Source: Mimachlamys varia (taxonomy: Eukaryota; Mollusca; Bivalvia; Pectinida; Pectinidae). From it: DNA of 64,000 bases. Below are positions 1 to 11,515 of this stretch, piece after piece (the first letter of the stretch is position 1; each line of letters starts with the position of its first letter). Location: contig OX392530.1 in the NCBI GenBank assembly GCA_947623455.1, positions 37,231,405-37,295,404 of the forward strand, written 5' to 3'. Position numbers and translations under genes: made by a program. A model generated the notes under the pieces. It searched no databases, was not told the DNA's origin, and worked only from the letters and a program-made list of their open reading frames with translations.

Positions 1-1120
1 CGTATTGAAACGTTTACTGATGGTCACCGTACCAGTTAGAAATATTTGCATCATCAAACGCATTGTGAACATGCCCGTTTATTTTTTGTAAGAAGTATTG
101 AGCTTTAGAAGAGACATGCTCTCAGTTGTGTTTGATTCTTTATGTTGAATGGATGAATAGATACAAATACTACAAAAATGACATTTGAACAGAATTGCGA
201 ATAGGACACTTCAAGAACTATATAAACGAATCACGTATATTTGCGAAGAACACATTATTTGCGAATATCCTGCTTGAAGAGACAAAATCACATTATTTGC
301 GAATATCCTGCTTGAAGTGACAAAATCACATAACTTGCGAATGTGTCCCTTTAAAAGTGCGACGGTAGCTACCATTCTACCGTATATTGGCCTTGACTAC
401 CACCGAGACGTATTTAGTTTACCCAAATGGATTCAAATAAATAATGTATATAAATATACAATTGTACAAATGATGCGGAGGCGCTCACGTAGCGACCATG
501 CATTCCCGTATGTCAAGATGGATCACGGAGGAATCGGAATGGCCTAGTACGTACTAGCCAATCAATAAGTCCAGACAAAGGCGATCGCGTTTTCTAACGA
601 CCTTGAAATCATGTCATCATAGTGCGTTTTCATTAAAGCAATGGGCACGATAACGACATTTTGTAAGGTGCTTAAACGCGAATAATTTACGCCCGTCACA
701 TGGCCGACATACATTTATAGCACTGATGCCGATGATAGCATTAACATCTAGTGTTTCAAGTTTAAAGTTTAAATGCTTTCCTTAGGATGTTTTTGTTTCT
801 GTGTGAAATAAAATATTTTGTCGTCAATACGACTATAGACTGGTGTCCAAGCGAGATATCATCACCGACACTTTGGTTTTGGCTTGTATAATGTAAACTC
901 ACTCTTCTAATGAAATCAAAGCCGAATCTTGTTAACATCTCGTTGATTTGTCTTTCCTATTTTGTTTGAAAACCAGATTACTTTATCCAAAAAAGGTTCA
1001 CGTTATGCACATTTAGTCTAAGAAATGTGTGCGGCGTACTTGTTTTATTTGCAATTAGATATATGTTCGATGTAATTTGCAAATCGAATAACATGTTTCT
1101 CTTTTTTCTTATCATTTCAG
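1..1120 (+). other. Probable intron upstream of the first visible FREM1-like exon
   Basis: No exon could be supported here. The stretch ends in a good acceptor (pyrimidine tract, then tttcag at 1115-1120) leading into the FREM1-like exon at 1121, so it is most simply the 3' part of an intron. The only open frame, at 317-547, resembles no FREM sequence and lacks credible splice sites. A short direct repeat lies at about 251-342. Confidence 0.6.
251..342. repeat. Short tandem repeat, about 38-bp unit, 2-3 copies
   Basis: A unit containing 'atttgcgaatatcctgcttg' followed by 'aagagacaaaatcacatta' occurs twice in a row and then decays into a third partial copy ('cacataacttgcgaatg'). It lies in the presumed FREM1 intron and has no visible function. 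Confidence 0.7.
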
Positions 1121-3345
1121 ATCTTTGACTGTAACTACCTACCGAACACCATCAGATATACACACAGCGGGTCACCGTTACTCAGGGAGGACCGTATCAA
1201 ACTACGTGTCTTTCGGTTCACTCCAACAGTGACAGAGTCGGAAACTTTCTACATGAATGTTGAAATCGTCAATGCCACAAGTAGAGTAGTTTTAACCCGA
1301 GGATTGAGATCAGTTGTCGTTCCTGAATTTAACGGAATATCGAACACCATAGATGCCTCGGTCATTCGATTCTATCACAGTGGAGTTCAAAACGTCACGT
1401 GTCACGTGTCTTTTTCTCGGTATAGATCACGATGGCCTATTGCTGGACAGATTGTTATTGGCGAAAGACGGGAAAGTGTGAACGCCTTGAAGAGAAGTTG
1501 CCGGGAATTCATGTACATGCATCTCCATTATGAACATCTTCGAGGACCTAGCCCGAATGTAGATTACCTCCCCTTGACAGTTGAACTCAATGACCCCTCA
1601 GTAAGCGACGAGACGATAACCGAGAGTTACTACTTGCCCATACATATAAAGGGCGCCATCCCCAACACCCCACCTCGGTCGTCCTTCATGAGCATGTATA
1701 TGATGGATGTTGATCAGTTTGTTCTCTCCACAATCATACCTGGGGTGATAGCGGCAGAGGACTACGAAACTCCCAACGACCAGCTTGTTTACAACATCAG
1801 CCGGCCACCAGCGGAGAGCGAGGGGTTCTTCGTTAGCCTAGATGACCACACAACCGTTATCACATCGTTTACCCAAGAAGATTTAGAAAACCACAGAATC
1901 GCCTATCAACCTCCTGATTCCAGTATCCACACTAACAAACGAGTCTATGAGGCAGAGTTCGTAGTTTTCGATAGCCACTTTGCTGAGAGTATGCCAATAA
2001 CACTTCATATGGCTGTTCGTTCGTCCGCAACAAGTGCGCCGCGTGTGTCGTTCAACAAAGGAATAGTCCTTCTTGAAGGTCAATCCCGCGCTATCACGAC
2101 AGACGACTTACAAATCGTGGACAGAGATAACCTGAGTCGCGTTAGGCTGTATGTTACCGGTGGATTAAAGTATGGGAGACTTGAGATCAATGGCCGTCGT
2201 GCAATCGCCATCACCATGCAGGATATTCAACGAAGGTCCGTCATTTATTACCATGACGACAGTGACACAACTAAAGACTTCATCGCTTTCCGAATCAGTG
2301 ATGGGGTCAACACGGTTCTTGTGAACTTTCCAATAACTGTTATCCCGAAAGACGACAGTCCTCCATATCTCGTTAACAATGTCGACATGGACCTCAACGA
2401 AGGAGATACGAAACGATTCACTACCGAAATGCTGCTAGCTCACGACACTGACTCTGTTGACCGGAACATAGTGTTCATCATAACACATCCCCCTAAAGCT
2501 GGCGAGGTCATCCGAAGGTTAAGACCGGGTGATACAGGAACGAGAATTAACAAGTTCGTGCAGAGAGATCTGCTAAAAGGGCAGATTTACTATCACCATT
2601 TCGGACATGAGGTGTTTTCAGATTCTTTTCAGTTCAAAGTTCGTGATCACGAAGATCCACCTAACCGATCAATAATAGAAACATTCCATATCAACATTAC
2701 TCCAGTTCACGAAAACCCACCACAATTGGCTCCTCAAGCCACAAGGCTCATCCATGTTTCGGAGACCGATGTCGCTTATATCACTAAGTCGGAACTAGAA
2801 TATACAGACGTGGAAACGGAAAATAACGAGTTAACGTACATCATAACCTCACCTCCTTTCTTCGTTTATAATTCTGGTTTTGAAGATGCCGGACGTCTTA
2901 TCGAGACACACAACTTGACCATGGTTTCAAAGAACGCCTCTCTCCCTGCAGTGCAAACTTTCAAACAAGCTGATATCAACCACATGAAGATCGCCTACAT
3001 GCCCCCTCTTGCTGATATTGGTCCGGAGGCCAGACTTGTTCGATTTGTTTATACTGTCCAAGATTCTAGCGGAAACCAAGTACTTGGACAATATTTTGAA
3101 ATTGATGTTCAACCTGTCAATAACCAGCCACCAGTTTTCGTCACCAGTAAGTTGCTTGTTGAGGAGAGTGGTATTCTTGGTCTGTCGATCAATCAGTTGT
3201 CAGCTACTGATTCCGACACACTGGAGACCGATCTTGAGTTCGTTCTCGACGAGGTTCCGAATTTTGGGGTGTTACAAAAGGGAGGCGTCACTCTCAACGA
3301 AGGAGGTACATTCCATATTGACGATCTAAAGACAAAGGATGTCAG
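1121..3345 (+). CDS. FREM1: FREM1-like exon: N-terminal segment and CSPG repeats 1-5 (start)
   Basis: This exon begins in phase 0 after ttatcatttcag with IFDCNYLPNTIRYTH, a segment typical of the region before the CSPG array in FREM proteins. CSPG repeats start near visible residues 186, 307, 415, 535 and 672. Each shows the family pattern: an acidic 'EG' strand (LNEGD, LLEGQ), a D-x-D turn (DTDS, DSDT), a following FTQ-D or similar motif, a Y-x-H strand (IYYHH, IYYHD), and a closing I-x-P-x-x-x-x-P-P. It ends ...DVR at a phase-2 donor (cag|gtaaat) inside repeat 5. Confidence 0.92.
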
Positions 3346-6300
3346 GTAAATACAATGTTTATGACACTGAAGCAAAAATGTTATATATTTCTTTATTATT
3401 GCTTTATCAAGGTGTAGAGCTGTATACTTTTGCTAAGGGAAATGTATGATTTTATCAAGGAGGCAAAACCCCTATTTAATCAGTTTGATGAATTGTTTTA
3501 TAATTCTGTGGAGAAGTGGTCTTAGATTATACAGAACGTAAATCCTTAAAGAAAGAAAGAAAAATACAAAAAGATGAATAAAACTTATATTCGTATCAAT
3601 GATTCATGAAAACCGACATTCAGTTGTACGTGATATGTGAAGTGGTATTTTCTGCTTTTTGTTGATTATTTTCTTTTATTCTTCAGGTATATTCACGATG
3701 GAGCTGAGGGAACACAGGATACGTTTACATTAACTCTGACAGACAGTATCAACAGGGCAACCAAAGTGTTTTCTGTGGAGATTGTACCGATTGACGACCA
3801 GGCGCCACAACTCCGCGACAACCTGCGCCCTCGCCTTATCGTGTCAGAGGGAAGTGAGGTGGTTATTTCGCCTCAAGTTCTTTCAGCCACTGATGACGAC
3901 ACAAATGATAGAGAGCTTGTGTTCCTTATCGTCAAACAACCAAAACACGGCATCCTTCGTCTTGATGATCGTCCGACTGTGAAGTTCACACAAGAAGACG
4001 TGGAAAACCGATTGGTGAAGTATATTCACACTGGTGGGGAGATCGGTACTACAGTGCTTAAAGACTCGATGACACTTATCGTTTCAGACCAAACCTATAT
4101 GGGTACCGCCGACTTACCATACTATGATCTAAACATCACGATAACACCCGTTGATAATTCTCGTCCCACTATAATCACTGGCGAGCAGGTCCACGTTGCG
4201 GAAGGGGGTAGTTTCGAAATTGTTCCTGACGTTTTGACAGCCAAAGATCCAGACACTCCTCCTGAAGATATCCAGTTCTTTATTGTCCGACAGCCACAGT
4301 GGGGATACTTAGAGAATATAAAACCGAGTCCAGGCTCAGAGAAAAGTAATTCCGGCAGACGGATCATGTCATTCAAACTTCAGGATGTGATTGATGAAAC
4401 GATCACCTATGTTCAGGCGACGCATAGAGGTGTTGAACCCGTTTATGACGAATTCACATTGTATGCTACGGATGGTACGTTGAAATCTGACGAGGCAACA
4501 TTTGTGATTCGAATTGATCCACAAAATGATGAGGTACCTGACCTGATGATACAAGACATGCATCTGAACGAAGGTGACAGCATGATAATAGATCAAACAA
4601 TGATAGATGCTATAGACATGGATATGCCCAAGGACCAAATCACTCTGTCAATATCACAGGAGCCCGAACATGGAGATATAGTAATACTGTTACACACACA
4701 GAACGGAAACATCGAATCGGCTGTTCAGGACTTCACAGTTGACGAACTTCACAGCGGCATGCAACTAAAATACAGACACGACCACTCGGAGAATTTCAGA
4801 GATAGGTTTGCGGTGACGGTTTCGGATGGCAGATACGAGGTGAAAAGAATCTGCAACATCACAATAACACCCATTAACGACGAGGTACCAGAGATAACAA
4901 AGAACGCCGGCCTGCAGATTGAGTATGGAGACTACGGGTTAATCTCTAGCATTGTGTTACAGTCAATGGACCCGGACAACAGCGAAAACGAAGTGTACTA
5001 CGTACTCGCTACTGTACCAAGGAAGGGCTTCCTGCAGTTTTGTACCGATCCGTTCACACCCGCGAGGTCATCCGAGTGTGAAGATATGTCAGAGCGGATG
5101 AACTTCACACAACACGACATTGATATGAACAGAATTCGATACATTCATACCAGCAGTATGGGCAATGCTGAAACTGACAGCTTTCAATTTATGTTAACAG
5201 ACGGTATCAATAACAGGCAAATTGAAACGTTTGAAATTCTTATAAGAAATTCAATGAAAACGAATCTGGCATTACTTAACAAGGGACTAAATGTAAGAGA
5301 GGGAGACAAAACTGTCATTACAACAACATGCTTAAGTGCAACGGACGAAAGTACAAAAGCGGATGAAATTGTTTTCGCCATTATTCGCCCGCCAACTCTT
5401 GGACAAATAGAATATATAGACAGACCCTTGGTTGGTATAAGTAGCTTTACCCAGATGGACATTGCTGGCCAGAGAATTGTGTATAACCATTTAACAAAGA
5501 GCGATATAACTGACGATTCCTTTACCTTTACCGTCACAAACGGTTTGAGTGAAGCAAAAGACGGCGTGTTTAGAATCAACATTGAGCCACTGGACAGGGT
5601 CCTTCCTTCCTTAAGCACAAATAACCTCATTGAAGTTGTACAGGGAGGGGAGGTCGTTTTGTCACAGGCCTATTTGAGAGCTCAGGACCCAGATACTGCT
5701 GATATGAACGTTACCTACCTGTTAGCCAAGCCTCCTACTTTCGGCCTTTTATACAACCGAGGAATACTCATTACTCAGTCTTTTACACAGCTGGACATAG
5801 ATAGAGGACACATCATATACGAAAGTTACGGTTCGCATGCCGGGTTAGACAATTTTCTATTTAGCCTGAGTGACGGCAAACACAGTGGGTTTCTTGTCAA
5901 CGGCACTTTGCAGCTAACACCCGTCATTTGTAGTGTTTTTGTCAAGCCCATAGCCAATGACGCCCCGAAATTATTGGTCTCAAACCATCCCGACGTCCTA
6001 GAACATTTCGGAAAAGGGAAATACGGATTCCGATTGAATAACAGAAATTTAAAGGTCGTTGATTCGGACACAGACAACGAGAACTTGATGTATATAATGA
6101 CAAAACGACCACTCCACGGACAAATTGAAAATATGGCAACGAAGCGTTACATCCGTCGGAAGTTCTCGCAAAATGATTTGAACGAAAACGATCTTCGCTA
6201 TGTGCTGAATTCGAGGACTAGGGCCACCAATGACTCCTTTATGTTCCGTGTTATGGACTCGAGAGGCAACACTCTGGACAACCAGGTGTAAGTAACGTGT

Positions 6301-9300
6301 TTAGAGCAGGACAAAATAAAATAAACGTCATAACATAAATAAAATTGAAGAAAAAACACTTATCACTTATCTAATCCCACGATAGCTTTGTCACCTATCC
6401 AGTTACATCCCCGTTACCTCGTTATTGTCATAACTTTATCACAGAAGCACCGGGTTGGTAATCCTTGCATTGGTTAATTTGCTAATTTAACTAATGACAG
6501 CTTAAAGAACGGGTTCCTTGCCATTTCATATTCAAGTTTAATGTCTGTAAAAACGTTGCCATGTCATCCAATTCGATTTTTTTTACCTTTGAACGGACAT
6601 CCTTGATTCAAATATAAGTTTACATGTTCTGTTTTAGATATTAATGGTAACTTAAAAAACACAACAAAAATATCTTGAATGTCCTGATTTAATTGAAGTA
6701 TTCAACAGATTATAATTCTTTACATGCATTGTGTATTGTTTTAATTACAGCTTTTCGCTTAAATGGTCCATCATCAGCCTCACACAAACCCGTTTGATTG
6801 TCTGTGAGAATATCGGTACACTCAGTATAGGACTGGTGAGACAAGGGTCCCTGGATCAGATGGCTTTTGTTGGCATCAAGGTGTTTGACATGTCGGCCAA
6901 AAAAGGACATGACTTTATTCCAAGCACGGCGCAACAGGTCCAGTTCAATCCTGGTAGGTTTTTTTAAAATACTTTTTTATTATAATGGATATACCAAGGT
7001 GTTGATGGCTTTTAAAATCAAAACAAACAAAAACGTTTCGAGATTGTTCTCTGGTGGCTCTTACAATACGACAACCTCCGGAACAGAAAGCTAAATTATT
7101 GATTTTTCCATTACATTTTAACACATGACACAGAAAAGGTCTAAATTCATGATACTCATTACAATACGAGCTAATATAAAAAATAGGCGGAAAGACAAGC
7201 GTGGCGAGAATATTCTTTGCTGCCTTTCTGTAGATATAAAGATGATTTGTTTTAACTAGAATGTTTCTACAATTCCCAGTTGTGTGATCTTTGTAAATAC
7301 TGGAGTGCAGATGTAATCACAATATGATAGAATATGATGTTGTTTAAATATATTTTTTAAAGTTGTTTCTAACATTCATAAGATTTTAATCAAAATGTCA
7401 GATTGTTGATGGATCCAGACACTTCTGCTTTTTCCCTGTTCAATATTGTGACAAGAGTTGTAAGTGTATTTGTATTAAGACAAGTTTGTGTGATTAAGTT
7501 TCTTTAATGTATCTTTGTAATGAGAATTTTTCTTGAGATATTCTGTATGTATACACACAGTGTTTTTGACTAATGTTTTCTCTTTATATAGGTGAAGCAA
7601 GGGCTTCCTGGGACGTTTTGATCCCCGATGATAACTTATTGGAGAATACGGAGAAGTTTAGAATCGCTCTTGAAGAACCCGTCAATGCTGTATTAGGCAA
7701 GAGCAGCAAAGCAAGTGTCCGAATTATTAATGCTGAAAATGGTAAGATTGAAACCTGCATATTTAAAACGAGATGATCGTTATTCAATATGATTATTGTC
7801 AGTAACAAAGCCAAGGATACACTTCCCTTGCCACTTGAATCCTTTTCATTGTCGGGGTCATCAGGAACTGTACAAAAGTTCCACAAGACTAACACATCCT
7901 TTTATTCTGGACATTCACAACAATTCAGTAATGTTCCATTACAAATCATAGAAAGCGATGCATTTAAAACTTGATCTTCATTGGTAATGGTATTGCTGAT
8001 TGATAGAGCTGTCAGGCCAGTCGACACTTCAGATAAGAGAAGTAGTGTTTGCTTTGACAAATGAAGTTGCTTTCATCTTTCAGTCATACATTTAAAACGA
8101 AATACTCCTACATACCAGAAATATTTCAGCATACCTGTCCGTTATTGTTGTAGAAACGATTTCGTTGCCAAGTGCTTCTAGTAATGCTTGTTATATAAAG
8201 GTCATGTATTTCGTGACGAGGCGTCTCGTGTGTTGTATGAACACGCTCTACAGTATTTTGACCTCATCTATTTCAGGAGAATGCCCCCAGTATTTTGGCA
8301 TGATAAGCAAACATAACATTGATGGTAACGAAGGTGACGGATTCTTACTCCCCGGAAGTGACGTCAATGAAAATACGGAAACGATTGTCTCTGTAAGTCA
8401 GTCGACATGTGAAATTTAACATAATAATTTTGTCATCGAATGAATTTTAAAGAGTCTTCAACGTTGGTGAAATAATAAGGATGACTGTACCTGAACAATG
8501 GATAATGATATTAGTTTAAAAAAAAGTATCTAATCATAATTATATAATAATTAATATATAATTGGGCAAATTTTCCTTTTTACTGATAAGTTTAACTTGT
8601 TTAAAATGAACCCTCAAGTAAAAACATTTTATATCGGCATATGACTTTTAAAGAAATGATTCAAATGAGGGAATGCAGTTGTTCAAAAGTTGCTTACCCT
8701 TGTTACTTTGCAGTTTAACAACATTCATACAGTAGACACTTCTAGTCCATTCGACAATGCTTACAACACTGACCCGGCACAAACATTGTCATCATCTACT
8801 TCCGCTGCTCGATCATCTGCCCCGGCAACACGGTTGTCATCTCAACGATCATCGTCTACATCTGGCTCGCAAAACGGCAACGATGGCAACGAAACTGTGA
8901 AAACCAGAAGGAAGGGAAGAAAGGGCAAGAGGAGGAGTAGATCAAAAAAGAGGAGGAGGCATGGTAGTCTAAAGAAGTCTAAGAGGAATAAACAAAAACA
9001 GCAGTCAAATAGTCAACAACAAGATCCGGAAACTATCTTCACAAACCTACCGGCTGCATCACAAAAAATACAGGTATGATGGTCAAAGTAAAACCTCTTT
9101 ATAATCTAGGTATATGTCTACAGGAAGGAAGTTTGACATAACATAAGGAGTTCGCAATAGATCAAGAAGTAAAGAAGCGAAAGGAATTCTTAAGAAGGCA
9201 AGAAAAGGGGGACATTGAAATATCGGAATATTTGGCATGTAAATATCTACAACGAAAGGCATTATATCGATATTTGATTATGAAGAGAAATAAATTTTGC

Positions 9301-11151
9301 AAACTAAATTAAACGCAATGCACAGATTAGAACAATCCTTAAAATTTGATGTATCAGAAAATAAAACTAACAGATGCCAAATATCACGATTGACTTATCA
9401 AGCAAAAAAGAAAGTAGACATATCGAAAAAAAAACATACTACAGTAATAAACCGGAAATTGTTTTTCATTCTTTCACTTCTCAATCTAGGTTGAAATATT
9501 AATGTTAAAGTATCTATTTATCACCTAGTTTAGCAATTTGTTTTAGTAAATGTCATTGTTTTGACAATGTAAAAATGTCAAATCTTTCATTGTATGTACT
9601 TCAAACAAATCTGAATGAACTGATATGCTTTGATTATTTTAACAAAAGGATACTTGTGTCTGATTTATTACCCGGGTCGGTCTTGCCCTTTAATACTGTA
9701 TTACCTCGTTTGACCTTGACATTTCACATTTTTAGGCACCACAGATATGCGCCAAGAGTACCAAAAATCTGCTTCATTTCGACGAATTCGCACAGCGAAT
9801 GTACAAGTGTGACGGTGAAAGTTGGAAATCCTGGAACCCAGACTCGAACCAAGATCAGCCGGAACCAGCAACTAGATGCCAACCAGGTATTCTATCATTA
9901 TCAAGATAATTATGAATATTATATAAAAGTGTATCAGATGTTTATAATTTATGATGTTGTTCTTTTTAATTACTATTTATATTGGAAATGTACACATTCA
10001 ACGGTGTTTTAAAAGAAAACGAACGAATGAAAACATGAAATCTATACAGACTTATTCCCTTTCAAGTTACAGGCGAAAGTGATGTTTTCTGTATGATAAT
10101 AACTATTGCTATTATGTTTTGATTGTAAAGGTTCATTATAAAAACACCGCGTGGCAATATAAGGCTTGATTATATAAAGATTTTGATTGATAGGTAAAAA
10201 GGAATTATTGTGAAAAAAAGAACAAAAAAACAACAATATTAAACAATGACGTTGAAATATATTGACGGTTAACAAGATGACGGAATGACACTATATCGAG
10301 GTTTCACATTCAATGATTTATTAACAACTTAAATCCCATTAATTTTCAGGTTGGTCCGAGTACGACAATAGATGTTACAAATTCTTCGAAAACAAATTAT
10401 CATGGGAAGCCTCCGAACATCATTGCCAAGCCTTACACAGCTCCCATCTCACCAGCGTCCGCTCTCGACGTCACTACAAATGGCTTTTAAAGCTTGTCGG
10501 CAAAAACGCATACTGGATAGGTTGGCTAATTATCCTTCACATAATTTCTATCACAAGCAAATACCTGTTTAAAGATTCATTTAATAGAAACAACTCTTTT
10601 TTTTCTTCATGCTATTATAAAAAGGTGCATCTTTAATTTTATTGCAATTAAATATGGTAATTCGATTTGAATCTTCTCTGAACATACTTTAATGCATGCA
10701 AAATAATTGTTTGGTTATCATACATATTCTTAAAATATTGATATTTTATTAATTTATTTAATAGTTTAATTTTCACAATAATCCAAATGAATATGATGCA
10801 GTAAAATTAATTATATTTTCTTTTCATTTTACAGGATTGAATGATAAAGCGAACGCTAAGATTTGGAGATATGTAAACGGGGAGCCTTTAGGATTCACAC
10901 GCTGGGCTCGAGGTCGACCTCGAGTCAGAAGGACAGTACATCGTAAGAACTGTGTACTAGTCAATACCAGGAGAAAGTGGAAAAACAAACTTTGTGATAA
11001 ATCATCCAAAAAATTTATATGCGAACAGTTTATATCATCGTCATCATCTTCACAGTCATCATCTTTGAGAACAAATCCTAAGCGACATGTTTCTCGGGGA
11101 GGGCGAAGGAACAGGAAAGCGAGGGGATTCCTTAACAAGTTTTCAAGTTAA
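1121..11151 (+). CDS. FREM1: FREM1-like extracellular matrix protein (5'-partial gene, nine exons)
   Basis: Exons 1121-3345, 3687-6287, 6751-6953, 7592-7741, 8277-8392, 8714-9073, 9736-9886, 10350-10520 and 10835-11151 all have GT-AG borders and join in one frame for 2097 residues plus a stop. Visible order: N-terminal segment (1-185), 12 CSPG repeats (about 186-1620), Calx-beta (about 1610-1730), an Arg/Lys/Ser-rich linker (about 1780-1885), a C-type lectin domain (about 1930-2060) and a basic tail. Twelve CSPG repeats are shared by the Fras1/FREM family. A single Calx-beta plus a C-terminal lectin domain, with no membrane segment, is the FREM1 arrangement; FRAS1, FREM2 and FREM3 end in a membrane anchor and have several Calx-beta domains. 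In vertebrates FREM1 is a secreted basement-membrane protein that forms a complex with FRAS1 and FREM2 at epithelial-mesenchymal borders; the same role here is inference. Signal peptide and first exons lie upstream of the window. Confidence 0.93.
3687..6287 (+). CDS. FREM1: FREM1-like exon: CSPG repeats 5 (end) to 12
   Basis: A single 2.6-kb exon that completes repeat 5 with YIHDGAEGTQDTF and carries repeats starting near visible residues 783, 903, 1027, 1144, 1269, 1383 and 1503. Clear motifs are VSEGSEVVISP, DDDTND, KHGILRL, KFTQEDVENR and YIHTGGE in repeat 6. Repeat 9 has extra cysteines (QFCTD, SSECEDM). Several Asn-X-Ser/Thr sequons fit a secreted glycoprotein. I placed the donor at 6287|6288 (gtaagt), which gives the frame needed by the next exon; a GTG two bases earlier is not used. 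Confidence 0.92.
6751..6953 (+). CDS. FREM1: FREM1-like exon: end of CSPG 12 and first half of Calx-beta
   Basis: Acceptor ttaattacag at 6741-6750; the exon continues the frame as V-FSLKWSIISL and enters the Calx-beta fold with VCENIGTLSIGLVRQG and KGHDFIPSTAQQVQFNPG, matching the 'E..G...V.V.R.G' and 'DF.P....V.F..G' strands of the family. The donor is ctg|gtaggt, phase 1. In Na/Ca exchangers the Calx-beta fold binds calcium; binding here is not shown. Confidence 0.9.
7592..7741 (+). CDS. FREM1: FREM1-like exon: second half of Calx-beta
   Basis: The exon follows tctttatatag and reads GEARASWDVLIPDDNLLENTEKF..., ending ...SVRIINAENG. The DD-x-x-x-E-x-x-E-x-F-x-I-x-L block followed by P-x-N-A-x-L-G is the diagnostic C-terminal half of Calx-beta. 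Phases 1/1 match both neighbours. Confidence 0.9.
7775..7937 (-). repeat. Dispersed repeat, copy 1 (FREM1 intron), inverted relative to copy 2
   Basis: The reverse complement of this stretch matches 11198-11352 closely, starting at 'ggaacattactgaatt' and running through 'ttagtcttgtggaactttt' and 'cagttcctgatgacccc' to a shared 'gatcg' end. It lies just inside the intron after the exon ending at 7741. No terminal repeats or poly-A identify its class. Confidence 0.8.
8277..8392 (+). CDS. FREM1: FREM1-like exon: linker after Calx-beta
   Basis: Acceptor ctatttcag; codes for GECPQYFGMISKHN and a short Gly/Asp/Glu-rich stretch, ending ...TIVS at a gtaagt donor (phase 0). No domain recognised. It is kept because frame and both splice sites fit the neighbouring exons. 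Confidence 0.8.
8714..9073 (+). CDS. FREM1: FREM1-like exon: Ser-rich then strongly basic linker
   Basis: A 120-codon exon, phase 0 at both ends, between ctttgcag and cag|gtatga. The first half is Ser/Thr/Ala-rich (SSSTSAARSSAP). The second half is dominated by Lys and Arg (TRRKGRKGKRRSRSKKRRRH), then Gln/Asn-rich. A phase 0-0 exon can be skipped without changing the frame, so it could be a cassette. The basic block resembles heparin-binding or nucleolar-type low-complexity sequence; for a secreted protein, glycosaminoglycan binding is the sensible guess. Confidence 0.82.
9736..9886 (+). CDS. FREM1: FREM1-like exon: pre-lectin segment
   Basis: Begins APQICAKSTKNLL after cacatttttag and contains CDGESWKSWNPDSNQ, like the 'WKSWSP' segment just before the lectin domain in vertebrate FREM1. 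It ends TRCQP-G at a phase-1 donor; that cysteine is the first of the long-form lectin domain. Confidence 0.88.
10350..10520 (+). CDS. FREM1: FREM1-like exon: C-type lectin domain, first half
   Basis: Reads GWSEYDNRCYKFFENKLSW, then EASEHHCQALHSSHLTSVRS and NAYWIG. This is the standard start of a lectin fold: G-W-x-x-x-x-x-x-C-Y, W-x-x-A-x-x-x-C, H-L-x-S-V, and a W-I-G strand. Phase 1 at both ends. Confidence 0.92.
10835..11151 (+). CDS. FREM1: FREM1-like last exon: C-type lectin domain, second half, and basic tail
   Basis: Starts GLNDKANAKIWRYVNGEPLG and supplies the remaining lectin cysteines (KNCVLV, KLCDKS, FICEQF). The calcium/sugar motifs are degenerate: no EPN or QPD is present (the loop is RGRPRVRR), and WND is replaced by WKN, so classical calcium-dependent sugar binding is doubtful. 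After the domain comes a Ser run and a basic tail ending RKARGFLNKFSS, then TAA at 11149-11151. There is no membrane segment. Confidence 0.92.
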
Positions 11152-11197
11152 ACCGTGTTTGTTTATGTTCCTTGTGAAGATTGCTGACTTTTAAAAT

Positions 11198-11352
11198 GGA
11201 ACATTACTGAATTCTTGTGAATGTCCAGAAAAAAAGATATGTTAGTCTTGTGGAACTTTTATACAGTTCCTGATGACCCCGATAATGAAAAGGATTCAAG
11301 TGACAAGCAGGGTTTCCTTCCTGGCCTTGATAAGGACAATAATTCATGATCG
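11198..11352 (+). repeat. Dispersed repeat, copy 2 (downstream of FREM1 stop)
   Basis: Begins 47 bases after the FREM1 stop and is the inverted partner of 7775-7937. Both copies would be in the primary transcript if the 3' UTR extends past 11352, and they could pair over about 150 bases. Confidence 0.8.
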
Positions 11353-11509
11353 TAAGAACTTCATGAATAGGAAGGATGGGTATTGTTAAAGGGGTCAATG
11401 GTGTGTGAGATGTATGCTATATGCGCCTTAATAACTCAAGTTCGTGTGGAATCATTAATAGAAGGATACATGCTATTGCTGATTCAAACATACATTTTAA
11501 GGACTTGTT

Positions 11510-11515
11510 AATAAA
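11510..11515 (+). terminator. Candidate FREM1 polyadenylation signal AATAAA
   Basis: The first AATAAA hexamer I see after the stop codon at 11151 ('ttaataaaag'). Position and sequence fit a 3' UTR of about 370-390 bases. Chance occurrence is likely in AT-rich DNA, so this is only a candidate. Confidence 0.35.

Noticed and set aside
317..547. A 76-codon frame as an upstream FREM1 exon
   Set aside because: No resemblance to FREM N-terminal sequence, and no acceptor/donor pair in the correct phase.
5184..5630. A 148-codon minus-strand frame
   Set aside because: Antisense shadow of the large FREM1 CSPG exon.
8165..8419. Frame of 84 codons as a separate gene
   Set aside because: Its second part is the real FREM1 exon 8277-8392 read through from the intron. 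The frame is kept only within the exon borders.
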